NCBI GenBank assembly: GCA_030430075.1
Contig: JAUIGN010000032.1
Location: forward strand, 26,106-90,105
Length of the DNA: 64,000 nt
Source of the DNA: a bacterium
GTDB taxonomy: Bacteria; Planctomycetota; Planctomycetia; Pirellulales; Pirellulaceae
Direction of reading: 5' to 3'
Under the pieces are notes generated by a model. It searched no databases. It worked only from the letters and a program-made list of their open reading frames with translations, and had not been told where the DNA came from. Positions 15,692 through 25,024 of the stretch are shown here, piece by piece. Each line of letters starts with the position of its first letter. Position 1 is the first letter of the stretch. A program made the translations under genes and the position numbers.

Positions 15692-17397
15692 ACCACCTCG
15701 CACGGCACCCTCGCAGCCTGGTCTTGCTCGTACTGACGGTCTGCTGGGGAGTCGGTTCGCGGGGCGAGTCGTGGATCGGGCCGCTCCCGGCAGAAGGCTC
15801 GGAATTGCGGGGCATGGTGGTCGATGCGACATCGGGCGCGCTGCTTCCGGCACGGCTCTACATCAAATCGCTCGACCCGCGACCGGCGGAGCCCGCCCCG
15901 GCAAACGCCGGCGAACGGCCCAACCAGCCGTCGACATGGCCCTGGTATTTTGCCAGGCCGGCAGCCCCGGAAGGCTCCGCCGTGCCCTACGATGTCCGCA
16001 GGAGCAGGGCGAGCAGCGAAATCCACACGACATTGTCGGCACACCCCTTTGTGGCCGACGTGCCGCCGGGCCGGTACCTGCTGCAGGCCGAATGCGGTAA
16101 GGAGTATCAGACGGCAACCGCCGCGATCGATGTCGGCCCAGAGTCGCAGCAGATTACCCTCCGCCTCCAGCGTTGGATCGACATGAACCGCCTCGGCTGG
16201 TATTCGGGCGAGACGCATGTGCATCGGCGCATTGAGGATCTGCCCAACATCATGCTGGCCGAACATCTGAACGTCGCCCTGCCCTTGACCTACTGGGTCA
16301 CCCGCTCGGACACGCCCCCTTCCCGTGGCAACAAGAACTCGCCAGCCGTCGAACCCGCTTTGATTGAAGTCGACCCGACCCATGTCATCTATCCGATGAA
16401 TACCGAGTACGAGATCTTCACGGTGCGTGGCCGACGGCACACCCTGGGAGCCGTATTTGCCATCAACCACAAGTCTGTTTTTGCGAAAGGTGTGCCACCG
16501 GTCGGCGCGATCGCCAGGCAAACGCATCAGCAAGGGGGGCTGCTGGAGTTGGACAAGCACAACTGGCCCTGGTCGATGATGCTGGTGCCGGTCATGCAGG
16601 TCGATCTCTATGAGCTGACGAACAACCATATCTGGCGGGCACCGTTCTTCTTTCGCGACTTCGGGATCGCCCCTCCCGCCTACATGGAAATCGAGCAAGA
16701 CGGCGACGGCCTGACGGAACGGGGCTGGGTCGATTTCACGTTTCAGAACTACTACGCGCTCCTGAATTGCGGTTTTCGGCTCCGCCCGACGGCCGGGACG
16801 GCATCCGGTGTGCATCCGGTCCCGCTTGGCTTCGGTCGCGTCTACGTCCATCTTCCCGACGGCTTCTCCTATGCCGCCTGGATGAAGGGCCTGGATGAAG
16901 GTCGCACGTTTGTGACCACAGGTCCCATGATGGACGTCCGTTTCGGCGACCTGGTGCCCGGCAGCATCCTGCCGGATGCCAAGACGGGCGAATACCGGCT
17001 GACCGGCTGGATTCGGAGTGCCCGCCGGTTGTCGAGAATCGAAGTCGTGTCGGCGGGCGCCGTTGTGATGACGATCAAACCTCAGAATCAAGCCACATCG
17101 TCGACCGCCGTGGAAACCAGCTTGGACGCGGTGGTGCCGGTGGACCGCTCGACATGGCTTGCCGTCCGGTGCTTTGAGCAAGCCGACGGCGGCCGCGAAC
17201 GATTCGCACACTCGTCTCCCGTGCATCTCGACGTCGCCGGCGCACCGTTGCGGCCGCGGCGTGCCGAAGTCGAGTACTTGGCTGGCCGAGTGCGAGACGA
17301 ATTGCAGCGTCACACCGGTGTCCTGGATGAAGCAGCATTGGCCGAGTACCGGGCAGCGCTGGCCGCGTATCAGCGGTTGCTGACGGAGGCCAAATGA
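15688..17397 (+). CDS. exported CehA/McbA-type metallohydrolase
   Basis: The 569-residue product has a signal peptide (LVLLVLTVCWGVGS) and a cysteine-poor mature part. A beta-rich N-terminal module (ELRGMVVDATSGALLPARLYI) resembles a carboxypeptidase regulatory-like fold. WYSGETHVHRR with H177 and H179 is the PHP-superfamily metal-binding motif of the CehA/McbA group. Related proteins are known as carbaryl or carbamate hydrolases, though most act on unknown substrates. Its start overlaps the metF stop by 4 bp, so the two are probably cotranslated, which is an odd pairing of cytoplasmic one-carbon metabolism with an exported enzyme. Confidence 0.8.
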   Translation: MNHLARHPRSLVLLVLTVCWGVGSRGESWIGPLPAEGSELRGMVVDATSGALLPARLYIKSLDPRPAEPAPANAGERPNQPSTWPWYFARPAAPEGSAVPYDVRRSRASSEIHTTLSAHPFVADVPPGRYLLQAECGKEYQTATAAIDVGPESQQITLRLQRWIDMNRLGWYSGETHVHRRIEDLPNIMLAEHLNVALPLTYWVTRSDTPPSRGNKNSPAVEPALIEVDPTHVIYPMNTEYEIFTVRGRRHTLGAVFAINHKSVFAKGVPPVGAIARQTHQQGGLLELDKHNWPWSMMLVPVMQVDLYELTNNHIWRAPFFFRDFGIAPPAYMEIEQDGDGLTERGWVDFTFQNYYALLNCGFRLRPTAGTASGVHPVPLGFGRVYVHLPDGFSYAAWMKGLDEGRTFVTTGPMMDVRFGDLVPGSILPDAKTGEYRLTGWIRSARRLSRIEVVSAGAVVMTIKPQNQATSSTAVETSLDAVVPVDRSTWLAVRCFEQADGGRERFAHSSPVHLDVAGAPLRPRRAEVEYLAGRVRDELQRHTGVLDEAALAEYRAALAAYQRLLTEAK

Positions 17398-17485
17398 CGC
17401 AAGAAGTGAAATCGACCGCTCAATCGATGCGGCCGGGTGACGATCACGAGCGGGGCGAAGCGGCCGCAGCGGCAGGCCAAACGCC

Positions 17486-18004
17486 ATGACCAACGATGAT
17501 CCGCTGCCAGCCGGCCCTCACCGCCCAACGAAACGAAGACGACTCAATTTCCGGCGACTCGTTCGTTATCAATTCGTAGTCGCCCCCGTCTTCTTGATGC
17601 CCGTTACCATGCGGCAATCCCTGGGATCGGCCGGCGGCCCGTCGATGTGGCTTACGACCCAGATCCTGGTGCCGGTCGTTTACGTTGCCGTCATGATCCG
17701 GATGCGATCACGGTCCGCCTCGGCCGGCAGGGACCACGGAAACTCGCCCGTCCTGGCCGGCATCTTGAGCGGCGTCGGATACGCGCTGCTGGTCGCGGCC
17801 ATGTCCTGGGGCTGGGTACTCTACCTCCCAGCCCGGCGGCTGATCGATCTCGTGGCGACCGATCTCTTGTTCATCTCGTTCAGCGACCTGTTCCTGCCGA
17901 CACTTATCTTTCCGATCCAACTCAGCCTGCATTACGCCTTGATCGGCGCGGTCACTGGCTGCCTGATGGGCTTGATCGCCGGCAAGACTCGGTCGAATCA
18001 ATGA
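17486..18004 (+). CDS. membrane protein of unknown function
   Basis: The 172-residue product starts with a positively charged stretch (RPTKRRRLNFRRL) and contains three or four hydrophobic helices: a first around FVVAPVFLMPVT, a second in WLTTQILVPVVYVAVMI, a third in VLAGILSGVGYALLVAAMSWGW, and a last ending in ALIGAVTGCLMGLIAG. No catalytic or binding motif is visible. It lies 88 bp after the metallohydrolase and may belong to the same transcript. Confidence 0.6.
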   Translation: MTNDDPLPAGPHRPTKRRRLNFRRLVRYQFVVAPVFLMPVTMRQSLGSAGGPSMWLTTQILVPVVYVAVMIRMRSRSASAGRDHGNSPVLAGILSGVGYALLVAAMSWGWVLYLPARRLIDLVATDLLFISFSDLFLPTLIFPIQLSLHYALIGAVTGCLMGLIAGKTRSNQ

Positions 18005-18195
18005 TATGATTGATGCTTGCGCAGCAAATGGACCAGGACGACGAACGGGAGTCCGCAGATTTCTCGGCCGCGCGTTGCTTGCCGAAGGCTCATTTGCCGC
18101 GCAGCCGTCAATCGTGTCGGATTACACTCCGCGGAAGCAGCGCAGCAATCTCCCATCCGCCGCGCATGGGGAGAACTCTGTAGCAGCCAATGCGC

Positions 18196-19380
18196 TCACT
18201 CATCAACGAGTTCCCCGGGCGTGACCGTCCGGCCAGGACCCGCATTGCCGGTCGCGACGAAGTCCGCAGGACGTTCCTCAACGCTGCTGATCAATGGGGC
18301 CAGCTCGCGATCAAACTCCCGTTTCGCCAGGAACACCACGATCGCCAACGGAATTGCCACCAGCACCAGGCGGAGCAGGCCGATCACCCAGGCCGGACGG
18401 TCACTCGGAACCCTACCCGGTAACATGCTCGGATCGTCTTCGCGTGACTCGGCAGCAGCCGCAAGGAGCGAACCGGATTCCGGCACGCTCTCATCCTGGC
18501 GGCGGCCGGGCCACGGTGGGCAACGAAGTTCGCTGCCCCAACAGGCCAGGGGCGCCAACAAGAGTGTTATCGCGCTGCCCGCGCCGAGCCGACCGAAGAA
18601 GTGTCCGATAAACAAGAGACCGAACAGCCCGACGACGCCGATTCCTACGAGGGCGTGGACTGCTTCGGATTCGACGGCCAGAGCTTCCGCGCCCGGTACG
18701 CCTTCCGCGATCTCTTGTCGCCGCTCGGCCCACCGCCACTTCAGGGCGCGGTGAGTAAGCCGAGTTCCGACCGCTGCCACCAGCAGGGCGGTGGCGAGCG
18801 GTATTGCCGCCGCACCTCCTCGCAGGTAACCGGCCAGCATGATCGTGAGCCCCGCCGAGAGGATCGTGGCCACCAGCGCGCACGGCACCGACATCCCCGG
18901 CGCACGGCGGACAAGGTGTCCCAGGAGCCACCAGACCCCCACCCCCAGGAAGGTGCATGACGCATAAGCCATCGAGGTCTTCCACAGCGGCCAGGCATCG
19001 TCCGCCGAGGTGAGGTAGACCGAACCGTGCCACAGAATTCGGGGAACGACCGCGACCAGGCCGAACCTCACGAGCCAAACGACCACGGATGGAAGACGCG
19101 ATGCAGCACCGATCAATTCCAGCAGCACGGCGGTCGGGATAACAATCGTCACCCAGCGATCCAGAGCGTTGTGCGGCGGCCAGGACGGTCCGCCGGCCAG
19201 CGTAATTTCACCGGCCGCCCAGCCGGCAACCAGGGTGATCACCGCGAGCCCGCGGATCGCCCCGAACTTGCCGTGCCGCCGAGCACGAACCATCAGCAGC
19301 CACCAACCGGCGGCCAGACACAAGGCGCTGGCCAGCGCGGTCGCCCCGACCGACTGGGCGTACAGGAACGGATCGGGCAT
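18196..19380 (-). CDS. polytopic membrane protein of unknown function
   Basis: The 394-residue protein has about nine to ten hydrophobic segments, beginning with ALASALCLAAGWWLL and including WVTIVIPTAVLLELIG, MAYASCTFLGVGVWWLLG and VHALVGIGVVGLFGLLFIGHFF. A charged loop separates the main block from a C-terminal helix (VIGLLRLVLVAIPLAIVVFLA). No conserved motif was recognised. It begins 3 bp after the stop of the YceI gene upstream on the same strand, so the two form an operon, which suggests a shared role in the envelope. Confidence 0.7.
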   Translation of the reverse strand: MPDPFLYAQSVGATALASALCLAAGWWLLMVRARRHGKFGAIRGLAVITLVAGWAAGEITLAGGPSWPPHNALDRWVTIVIPTAVLLELIGAASRLPSVVVWLVRFGLVAVVPRILWHGSVYLTSADDAWPLWKTSMAYASCTFLGVGVWWLLGHLVRRAPGMSVPCALVATILSAGLTIMLAGYLRGGAAAIPLATALLVAAVGTRLTHRALKWRWAERRQEIAEGVPGAEALAVESEAVHALVGIGVVGLFGLLFIGHFFGRLGAGSAITLLLAPLACWGSELRCPPWPGRRQDESVPESGSLLAAAAESREDDPSMLPGRVPSDRPAWVIGLLRLVLVAIPLAIVVFLAKREFDRELAPLISSVEERPADFVATGNAGPGRTVTPGELVDE

Positions 19381-19383
19381 CCG

Positions 19384-19968
19384 TTATTTTCGCACGCCTT
19401 CGCAATCGATAAAGATCAGCGCCGCGTCCCCGATCGGGCCGATTGCCCTTTCGTCAAAACCATAGTCGCTGCGTTTCAAAGACAGTTCGGTGGAAAAGGC
19501 GACGCGTTTGGTCCCTTTGAATTCGTGCTCTTTGCCGCCCATCAGGACCAGTGTGATCTCGTTGGTCGTGCCGTGCATCGTAAAGTCGCCGGTCACGGCA
19601 TAGCCGCCTTTGATCGGTCGCACCTTCTTGCTCTTGAATTCGATTGTCGGAAATTGCTTGGTGTCGAAGTAATCCGGCTGCCGGAGGTGTTCATCGCGAG
19701 CCTTGTTGGCCGTGTCCACACTGTCCGCCTGGATGGTCAGTTGGAACGTCGACTTGGACGGTTCCTCGCGATCTAGCACGAACTTCCCCGCCACGTCGTT
19801 GAACCGGCCGTGAATCCAACTGATGTCGAGATGCCGAGCTTTGAAACTGACCGACGAATGCACCTGGTCGTATTCATACTCGTCAGCGCCGATGACTGGC
19901 TTGGCGGCCCAACCAACGACTGCGGCGATCGAAAGCGTCATGAGGAATGTGGAACTGAATCGTTGCAT
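19384..19968 (-). CDS. YceI family periplasmic lipid-binding-like protein
   Basis: The 194-residue protein has a signal peptide ending near VIGADEYEYD, then a lipocalin-like barrel of the YceI family: YDQVHSSVSFKARHLDISWIHG and GRFNDVAGKFVLD at the front, DSVDTANKARDEHLRQPDYFDTKQFPTIEFKS in the middle, and GDFTMHGTTNEITLVL later. YceI proteins bind isoprenoid chains in the periplasm. The protein is the first gene of a two-gene operon with a polytopic membrane protein. Confidence 0.92.
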   Translation of the reverse strand: MQRFSSTFLMTLSIAAVVGWAAKPVIGADEYEYDQVHSSVSFKARHLDISWIHGRFNDVAGKFVLDREEPSKSTFQLTIQADSVDTANKARDEHLRQPDYFDTKQFPTIEFKSKKVRPIKGGYAVTGDFTMHGTTNEITLVLMGGKEHEFKGTKRVAFSTELSLKRSDYGFDERAIGPIGDAALIFIDCEGVRK

Positions 19969-20004
19969 GACAATGCTCCTTCCAACGTGTTCGTGAGTTG
20001 CGAT

Positions 20005-20180
20005 AGCCCGGATGATTCATCAGCCGTTGGGCGTCGGCCCCCGTTCCGCCAATCGCCTGGCAAACCGGAAGCAAACGTGTTCCGGCTGATATGCAAGGCG
20101 CTTGGGGTAGGTTCAGCACCAACGATTGCGAAACAGCGACTTGAACTGAATGGTTGTTCGTTGAAAAACAATCCGGGACA
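20005..20180 (+). repeat. interspersed intergenic repeat, copy 4 (reference copy)
   Basis: Begins AGCCCGGATGATTCATCAG, then CCGTTGGGCGTCGGCCCCCG and CGTGTTCCGGCTGATATGC, and ends GTTCGTTGAAAAACAATCCGGGAC. The rest of the 491-bp gap to the next gene holds the terminator and no recognised gene. Confidence 0.8.
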
Positions 20181-20372
20181 GCGTTCGCTGCGGCGACTGG
20201 CGGCCATCGTAAGACGCGTCGGAGCCCAAGTAAAGCCGCGCGACGGATTTTCCGTCATTCGCCGCAAAGCATGGCCGCGCACCCAACAGGCCGGCCGGAC
20301 ACGAGCAACGACACTCAATCACGGCCGGCCGACGCAGGCCCTCACAGCCACCTTGGGGTGAATCTGCACCGC

Positions 20373-20417
20373 TGAAACAAAGACCCCTGATCGACACACG
20401 GTGCGGATCAGGGGTCG
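20373..20417 (-). terminator. rho-independent terminator of the repetitive secreted protein gene
   Basis: A perfect 11-bp inverted repeat (GACCCCTGATC at 20382-20392, GATCAGGGGTC at 20406-20416) with a 13-base loop lies 43 bp beyond the stop of the gene at 20460-22166. On that strand it is followed by TTTGTTTC, a good U-tract. Confidence 0.85.
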
Positions 20418-20459
20418 GAATCGGTCAGGAATCGGCGCGACTGGACGACCTTCGATCGT

Positions 20460-22166
20460 CTACTGGTTACCACTCGCCTCCGGTTCATCCAGGCGAACCA
20501 GTGTCCATTGTTGGGTTTCACCATTCTCGAAATGGACGAGGGCACCCGCTTCATTCTCGGAAAGATTGTAGATGGCCGTTTCCATGATCGGCCATTCCTT
20601 GCCCACCGGACCCCAAGCGGCCCGCTGGCTCTTCTTGTCAATCGTTCCCTCGACTTCGAACGCCTCGTCCGTCGCCGTATTTTGGAACGACCCCGCAATG
20701 ACGCCTTCCTTGCTGATCGCCAGTTGCACGAAGAGGCTGGAATCTTCCGCGTCGCCGTCCTTTTCTGTCATCGCGAAGACACCCAATGGCAGCCATTCCA
20801 CCTTCTCCGCTTCGACGTCAGGGGGAATCGCCGCAGCAATCTGCTGCGCCTGCTGGGCATACTCGGCCGCGGTGGCCACGACTTCCCCTTCGTAGTAAAC
20901 ATTGTCACCTTCGTAGTAGCAGTTGACGCCGTAATCGTAGTAGACCGGCTGACCGATCGAACCGACGACCCAGCCGGTGATCGCTCCCGCACTGGCCCAC
21001 CCCCACCAATTGCAGCTATGGTTGTGCCAACCCCAACGCCAATTCCTGTGCACAGACCAGTAGTTGCCGCCATAGTGGGGCCAGTAACCGGGCCGCGGCG
21101 GACGATATCCGGGTGGGCGCCAACCGGGCGGCCGGCTTCCGGGCGGTCGCCATCCCGGGGGTCGTGCGCCAGGTGGGCGATGCCCGGGACGATGTCCGGC
21201 GAGTGGCGGGCGTCCGTTGCCGGGACGGTTTCCTGGGGGCCTCGCAGGCAACGTCGTCGGGCGATCACCCGCGCCGGGACGATTGCCGGGGCCGGGACGA
21301 TTCCCGGAACCGGGACGGTCGCCAGGGCCTGGTCGGTCCCCCGCGCCGGGACGATTGCCGGAACCGGGACGGTCACCGGGGCCGGGCCGGTCACCGGGGC
21401 CGGGACGATTCCCGGATCCCGGCCGATCGCCAGGGCCGGGTCGATTGCCGGAACCGGGGCGATCACCACCACCGGGGCGCGTGGCAGGCAACGTCGTGGG
21501 ACGATCTCCCGCTCCCGGTCGCGTACCGGCTCCCGGAAGATCGGGGCGAATGCCTGGCGAGACCGCCGTAGGTGGATTGTTTTGCAGGAAATCACCGGCC
21601 GCACCCCCGGCCCCCGGTCGAGTTGCCGGACGTTTGAATGATCCGTCGAGATTGAGAAAATCATTGAGCTGCCCCTGGCTGGGACGGCTGGGAAAACCGG
21701 TTGACGGACGGTTGCCGGGAAGACCGGTCGATGGCCGGCCAGTGGATGGCCGACCGGTCGATGGGCGGCTCGAGGGCAGCCCCGTGGACGGCCGTCCCGT
21801 CGAAGGCCGTCCCGTGGATGGGCGGGTGGAGGGATTCCCGGTCGACGGGCGATTGATCGACGGGCGGCCCGTTGAGGGGCGACCCGGCGAAGGCCGGCTG
21901 ATCGATGGCGACGGGCGTGACGACGGTCGACTGATCGAAGGCGAACGTCCCGTGGAGGGTCGGCTCATGCCACCCCCACGGTTCATGCCGCCTCCACGGT
22001 TCATGCCGCCGCCGCCGCGGCTGACGCCTCCGCCGCGGCTGAATCCTCCACCGCCACCGCGTCCTCCACCACCTCGGCCGCGCTGGGCGAGCGACGTATC
22101 GCAAACCAAGAAGCCGGTGAGCAGCAATCCAACGACACAACAACCTGTGCTCTTAAATCTTCTCAT
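20460..22166 (-). CDS. secreted Gly/Arg/Pro-repeat protein with C-terminal folded domain
   Basis: The 568-residue protein has a signal peptide (residues 1-28), then Gly/Arg-rich sequence, then RPSTG and RPSISRP repeats to about residue 165, GDRPGSGNRPG-type repeats from about 200 to 310, and RPPGWRPPG repeats. An aromatic segment (WSVHRNWRWGWHNHSCNWWGW) and a helix with AGAITGWVVG follow. The last 115 or so residues look like a folded, beta-rich domain (WLPLGVFAMTEKDGD, GSFQNTATDEAFEVEGTID, WPIMETAIYNLSENEAGA). Only this last part has the features of a normal domain. The repeat portion should be extended and positively charged. No enzyme motif is seen. It ends at a terminator. Confidence 0.75.
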   Translation of the reverse strand: MRRFKSTGCCVVGLLLTGFLVCDTSLAQRGRGGGGRGGGGGFSRGGGVSRGGGGMNRGGGMNRGGGMSRPSTGRSPSISRPSSRPSPSISRPSPGRPSTGRPSINRPSTGNPSTRPSTGRPSTGRPSTGLPSSRPSTGRPSTGRPSTGLPGNRPSTGFPSRPSQGQLNDFLNLDGSFKRPATRPGAGGAAGDFLQNNPPTAVSPGIRPDLPGAGTRPGAGDRPTTLPATRPGGGDRPGSGNRPGPGDRPGSGNRPGPGDRPGPGDRPGSGNRPGAGDRPGPGDRPGSGNRPGPGNRPGAGDRPTTLPARPPGNRPGNGRPPLAGHRPGHRPPGARPPGWRPPGSRPPGWRPPGYRPPRPGYWPHYGGNYWSVHRNWRWGWHNHSCNWWGWASAGAITGWVVGSIGQPVYYDYGVNCYYEGDNVYYEGEVVATAAEYAQQAQQIAAAIPPDVEAEKVEWLPLGVFAMTEKDGDAEDSSLFVQLAISKEGVIAGSFQNTATDEAFEVEGTIDKKSQRAAWGPVGKEWPIMETAIYNLSENEAGALVHFENGETQQWTLVRLDEPEASGNQ

Positions 22167-22472
22167 GATTCTTGCTCGAAATGTGTTTCGTGTCCTGTTC
22201 GGGAATCGCCAACGTCAGAATCAAGCGTGAGGAAACATCGAGTCTCCGGTTGTGCTGCGAATGTGGCGGACCTGCACCGAGCGGTCTTCCGTCGACACCG
22301 ACGTCATGGGGCCGGCCAGTACGAGCACCGGTCTGGCAACTATCGCGGCCAGGCAGCAGGCGGGGCGGGCGGGCGTTGATTGATACCAATACGTTTCCTC
22401 CCGCCCTATCAACACGAAAACCAGGCCAAGTGACAACGCCAATCGCCGCCCGACCGCTCATCCAACATACGC
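22167..22472. other. non-coding gap upstream of the repetitive secreted protein
   Basis: No gene or clear promoter is visible. The sequence shows normal GC content and no repeats. Confidence 0.4.
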
Positions 22473-23408
22473 CTATCGCCGCTGCACAATAATCTCGTCG
22501 ATATTCGGTAACAGCTCGCCATCGACCACTCGATTAACCTTCTGCCAGGTATGGTTGCCGTCTTCGAGCGGCCGCAGGATGGTCGTAAACGAACCGGTCG
22601 CTCCGTCGGCGAGCGTCGCGACCGACCGCACACTCCACTCGCCGTCACTTTCTGTCCACGTTCCAGTGACGACGCCACCGTCGGAGTCGAACAGCCAACT
22701 GCGGATCTTCTTCAGCTTGGCGTCCCAGCCGATAATCTGCAGGCCGGACGAGTCGTCGCCGGTCTCTTCATTGGTGACCTCGAATCGCCGAGCAATGAAG
22801 TTCTGGTTCTTGGTCCAGTGACAATGAATCTCGATGGTAAATCCCTCACCCGCATCGACCCACTCACCAACCAGCCACTCCAGACCTTTCAAGTGTTCGT
22901 AATTCGACGGCGGGACAACCACTTCATCTTCCGTGACGCGGTCCAGCAACCATTGGCCGTCAATCTTCATGTAGACCGCCGTGTAGTCGCTTTCGACCAC
23001 TTCGCCATCGTCGTGCGTCACCGTCGCGGAACCTCGTTCCAAGGCAACATTCGGTGAGATGAAGTCGATCGACCGCGTCGTGCTGGCGAGCTTCGGTACG
23101 CGGTCGCTGGCAAACATGGCCGTGAATTCTTCGGCCATCGCCTCACGACCGACCGAACGCTCGCCGCTGGTCCGACTGATATAAACGCCTTCGGGTGTCC
23201 AGTGGGCGACCAACTTCTCGACGTCACGAGCGTTGAACGCGGCCAGATAGGACTCGATGGCCGCTTCGATCTTGTCCGTCTCCGATCCAGGCTGCTTCTC
23301 TGATCCAGGCTGCTTCTCTGTTCCAGGCTGGGGCGCTTCATCCTGTGCGATCACGCTGGTGGCCGCAATGACCAGTGTGACGAGCGCCTGAAAGATCAAT
23401 TGCTTCAT
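22473..23408 (-). CDS. exported SnoaL-like (DUF4440/SgcJ-type) protein
   Basis: The ATG at 23408 (MKQLIFQALV) is preferred over one 12 codons upstream because it starts directly at the signal peptide. The 311-residue product has an export signal, then a short repeated stretch (QPGTEKQPGSEKQPGSE) encoded by two and a half 18-bp units. Residues about 45-155 resemble a SnoaL-like NTF2 fold of the SgcJ/EcaC type: IEAAIESYLAAFNARDVEKLVAHWTPEGVYIS and YTAVYMKIDGQWLLDRV. The C-terminal half (LVGEWVDAGEGFTIEIHCHWTKN) looks like a lipocalin-like domain. Its ligand or substrate is unknown. Confidence 0.75.
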   Translation of the reverse strand: MKQLIFQALVTLVIAATSVIAQDEAPQPGTEKQPGSEKQPGSETDKIEAAIESYLAAFNARDVEKLVAHWTPEGVYISRTSGERSVGREAMAEEFTAMFASDRVPKLASTTRSIDFISPNVALERGSATVTHDDGEVVESDYTAVYMKIDGQWLLDRVTEDEVVVPPSNYEHLKGLEWLVGEWVDAGEGFTIEIHCHWTKNQNFIARRFEVTNEETGDDSSGLQIIGWDAKLKKIRSWLFDSDGGVVTGTWTESDGEWSVRSVATLADGATGSFTTILRPLEDGNHTWQKVNRVVDGELLPNIDEIIVQRR

Positions 23409-23785
23409 TGAAATCTGCTCCGGAAAAGTGCGAAGAGTCGACACCGCTCATTTTATCGCTTGCCACGGTCGAAGTGCATCCCCCGCCGAGAAACTTCCCG
23501 CACGTACCCACCCTGCGCGCACCCACCGCGGAAACGCCAAACGCCAGCCTCGGTCGACAACCGGAATCGGTTCTCTCCCTGCCTGCGTTTGCCAGGTGGT
23601 GTCGTCGTCTTGAACCGAGCAGCTCCGGGCAAGGCCCCTGATTGAGCCAGGCCGCGGCGGGCCGGGGCCGGCGGCGGCGGGAGGAAGGCGCCGGGAATCA
23701 TCGTTACCGCGGCAACCGAGATCGTGGCGCGCGCCACCAATTCGCCCCCAGCGCCTTACCCGGCGGACGGCCATCCGACAGCGGG
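23409..23785. other. non-coding gap
   Basis: GC-rich sequence with no convincing gene between two genes on the same strand. Open frames are present but have compositions typical of chance frames (many Arg, Pro and Gly). Confidence 0.4.
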
Positions 23786-24553
23786 CTACGCGGCCCGCCC
23801 TGAACTGCCGGAGCGGCGCGGCACGATTCTGAGCCGCTCGGCAGGTCGCGGCGATGATTCGTCAGCCGATTGCGAGGGCTCGGCAGCGATGAGCGACTGG
23901 GGTCTGGTAGAACCGGCACGCACAGATTGGGCGGTTGCCGGCTGGGCTCGCTGCCACGCCCGAGCGGCGGCGAACAGCTCACGTGCGTAGTGCACCCCGA
24001 ATCGGTGCATCCCCAATAACGAAACCAGCACGCCCGCCAGGATCACGGGACAGACCGTCCAGACTTCACGCGTGCACCAGGGCGTCGTCAACAACAGGAG
24101 AACGCCCGCCACAACGGTACTCCGAAACATGCCGTAGTTGGCGTGGAACGTCTCCAGGCGGCGCGCGAAGCCCTCCGTCGTCACCAGGGAACGGACGGTC
24201 GCCACGGCCCGCCGCCATTCATACAGGTCAGCAACCTCGCGTTGGCCGGATGATTCCAAGACCACCTGCTGAAACGCAGGTGACAACTCGTGATGCCGGC
24301 GGCTAAAGGGCCAGTCCGTGGGAAACCCACCAAAGTCCGACCAATAGTAGCCGTGCAGGTGTTGGCCCAAGACCTGCAACATATGCCCCAGGGCAAAAGC
24401 CAGGAAAAGGTGGACCGCCGCGGTCCCCATGTCCTGCGGCATCATCACCCGGTGGACAATCAAGCTCTCCGGCAGCATCACACCAAGCCCGAACAGAAAA
24501 ACCACGCCCGGGACAATGACCGCCACGTATTCGTAGATGTTGAGCTTTTCCAT
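23786..24553 (-). CDS. membrane protein of unknown function
   Basis: The 255-residue protein begins with a helix at residues 8-28 (EYVAVIVPGVVFLFGLGVML), then a second at about 45-63 (VHLFLAFALGHMLQVLGQHL), followed by a soluble region and a pair of helices near 145-180 (STVVAGVLLLLTTPWC, VCPVILAGVLVSLLGM). The C-terminal part is Ser/Ala/Arg-rich. No motif identifies it. Confidence 0.65.
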   Translation of the reverse strand: MEKLNIYEYVAVIVPGVVFLFGLGVMLPESLIVHRVMMPQDMGTAAVHLFLAFALGHMLQVLGQHLHGYYWSDFGGFPTDWPFSRRHHELSPAFQQVVLESSGQREVADLYEWRRAVATVRSLVTTEGFARRLETFHANYGMFRSTVVAGVLLLLTTPWCTREVWTVCPVILAGVLVSLLGMHRFGVHYARELFAAARAWQRAQPATAQSVRAGSTRPQSLIAAEPSQSADESSPRPAERLRIVPRRSGSSGRAA

Positions 24554-24817
24554 CTGCGGTCCACGTTGACCGGGCCTACATCAGGCATCGGTCATCCACT
24601 GAGCAACCATCCGGAGCGGGCTGGAACCATTCCAGGCCAGGAATCCGTAATTACATCATCGGAACGAGCTGCCGCCTTGCGCCAATCGAATGAACGACAG
24701 TGAACAAAATGCCACCGCTGGCAAAGCTGGCAACGACATGACCGCAAGCGATCGCAGCGGCACTTGCAGTCGTCACGCGTTTGCGTATAACGACCGGCAT
24801 CGGGGAAAGCGTCAAGC

Positions 24818-24990
24818 CGGCATCATTCATCAGCCGTCGGGCGTTCGCCCCGGTTCGGGGGAAGCGTCAAGCCGGATCATTCATCAGCCGTGGGGCGTTA
24901 GCCCCGGTTCCGTTGATCGCAGCGCAAGCCGAACGCTCACCCGTTCCGTCTGAGATGCGCCGCACTTTGGGAAAATCCGTCACAAACGAA
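24818..24990 (+). repeat. interspersed intergenic repeat, copy 5, with duplicated left end
   Basis: The left part is present twice: ATCATTCATCAGCCG at about 24822 and again at about 24878, each preceded by AGCGTCAAGCCGG. The unit is about 55 bp. The right inverted end is not visible. The rest of this 471-bp gap carries no recognised gene. Confidence 0.7.
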
Positions 24991-25024
24991 TTCCACACCA
25001 CGACTTGCCCTGAATGGGATCTCT

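Noticed and set aside
23453..23740. Possible short gene downstream of the membrane protein at 23786
   Set aside because: The frame is rich in Pro and Arg, lacks a ribosome site and resembles chance frames in GC-rich DNA.
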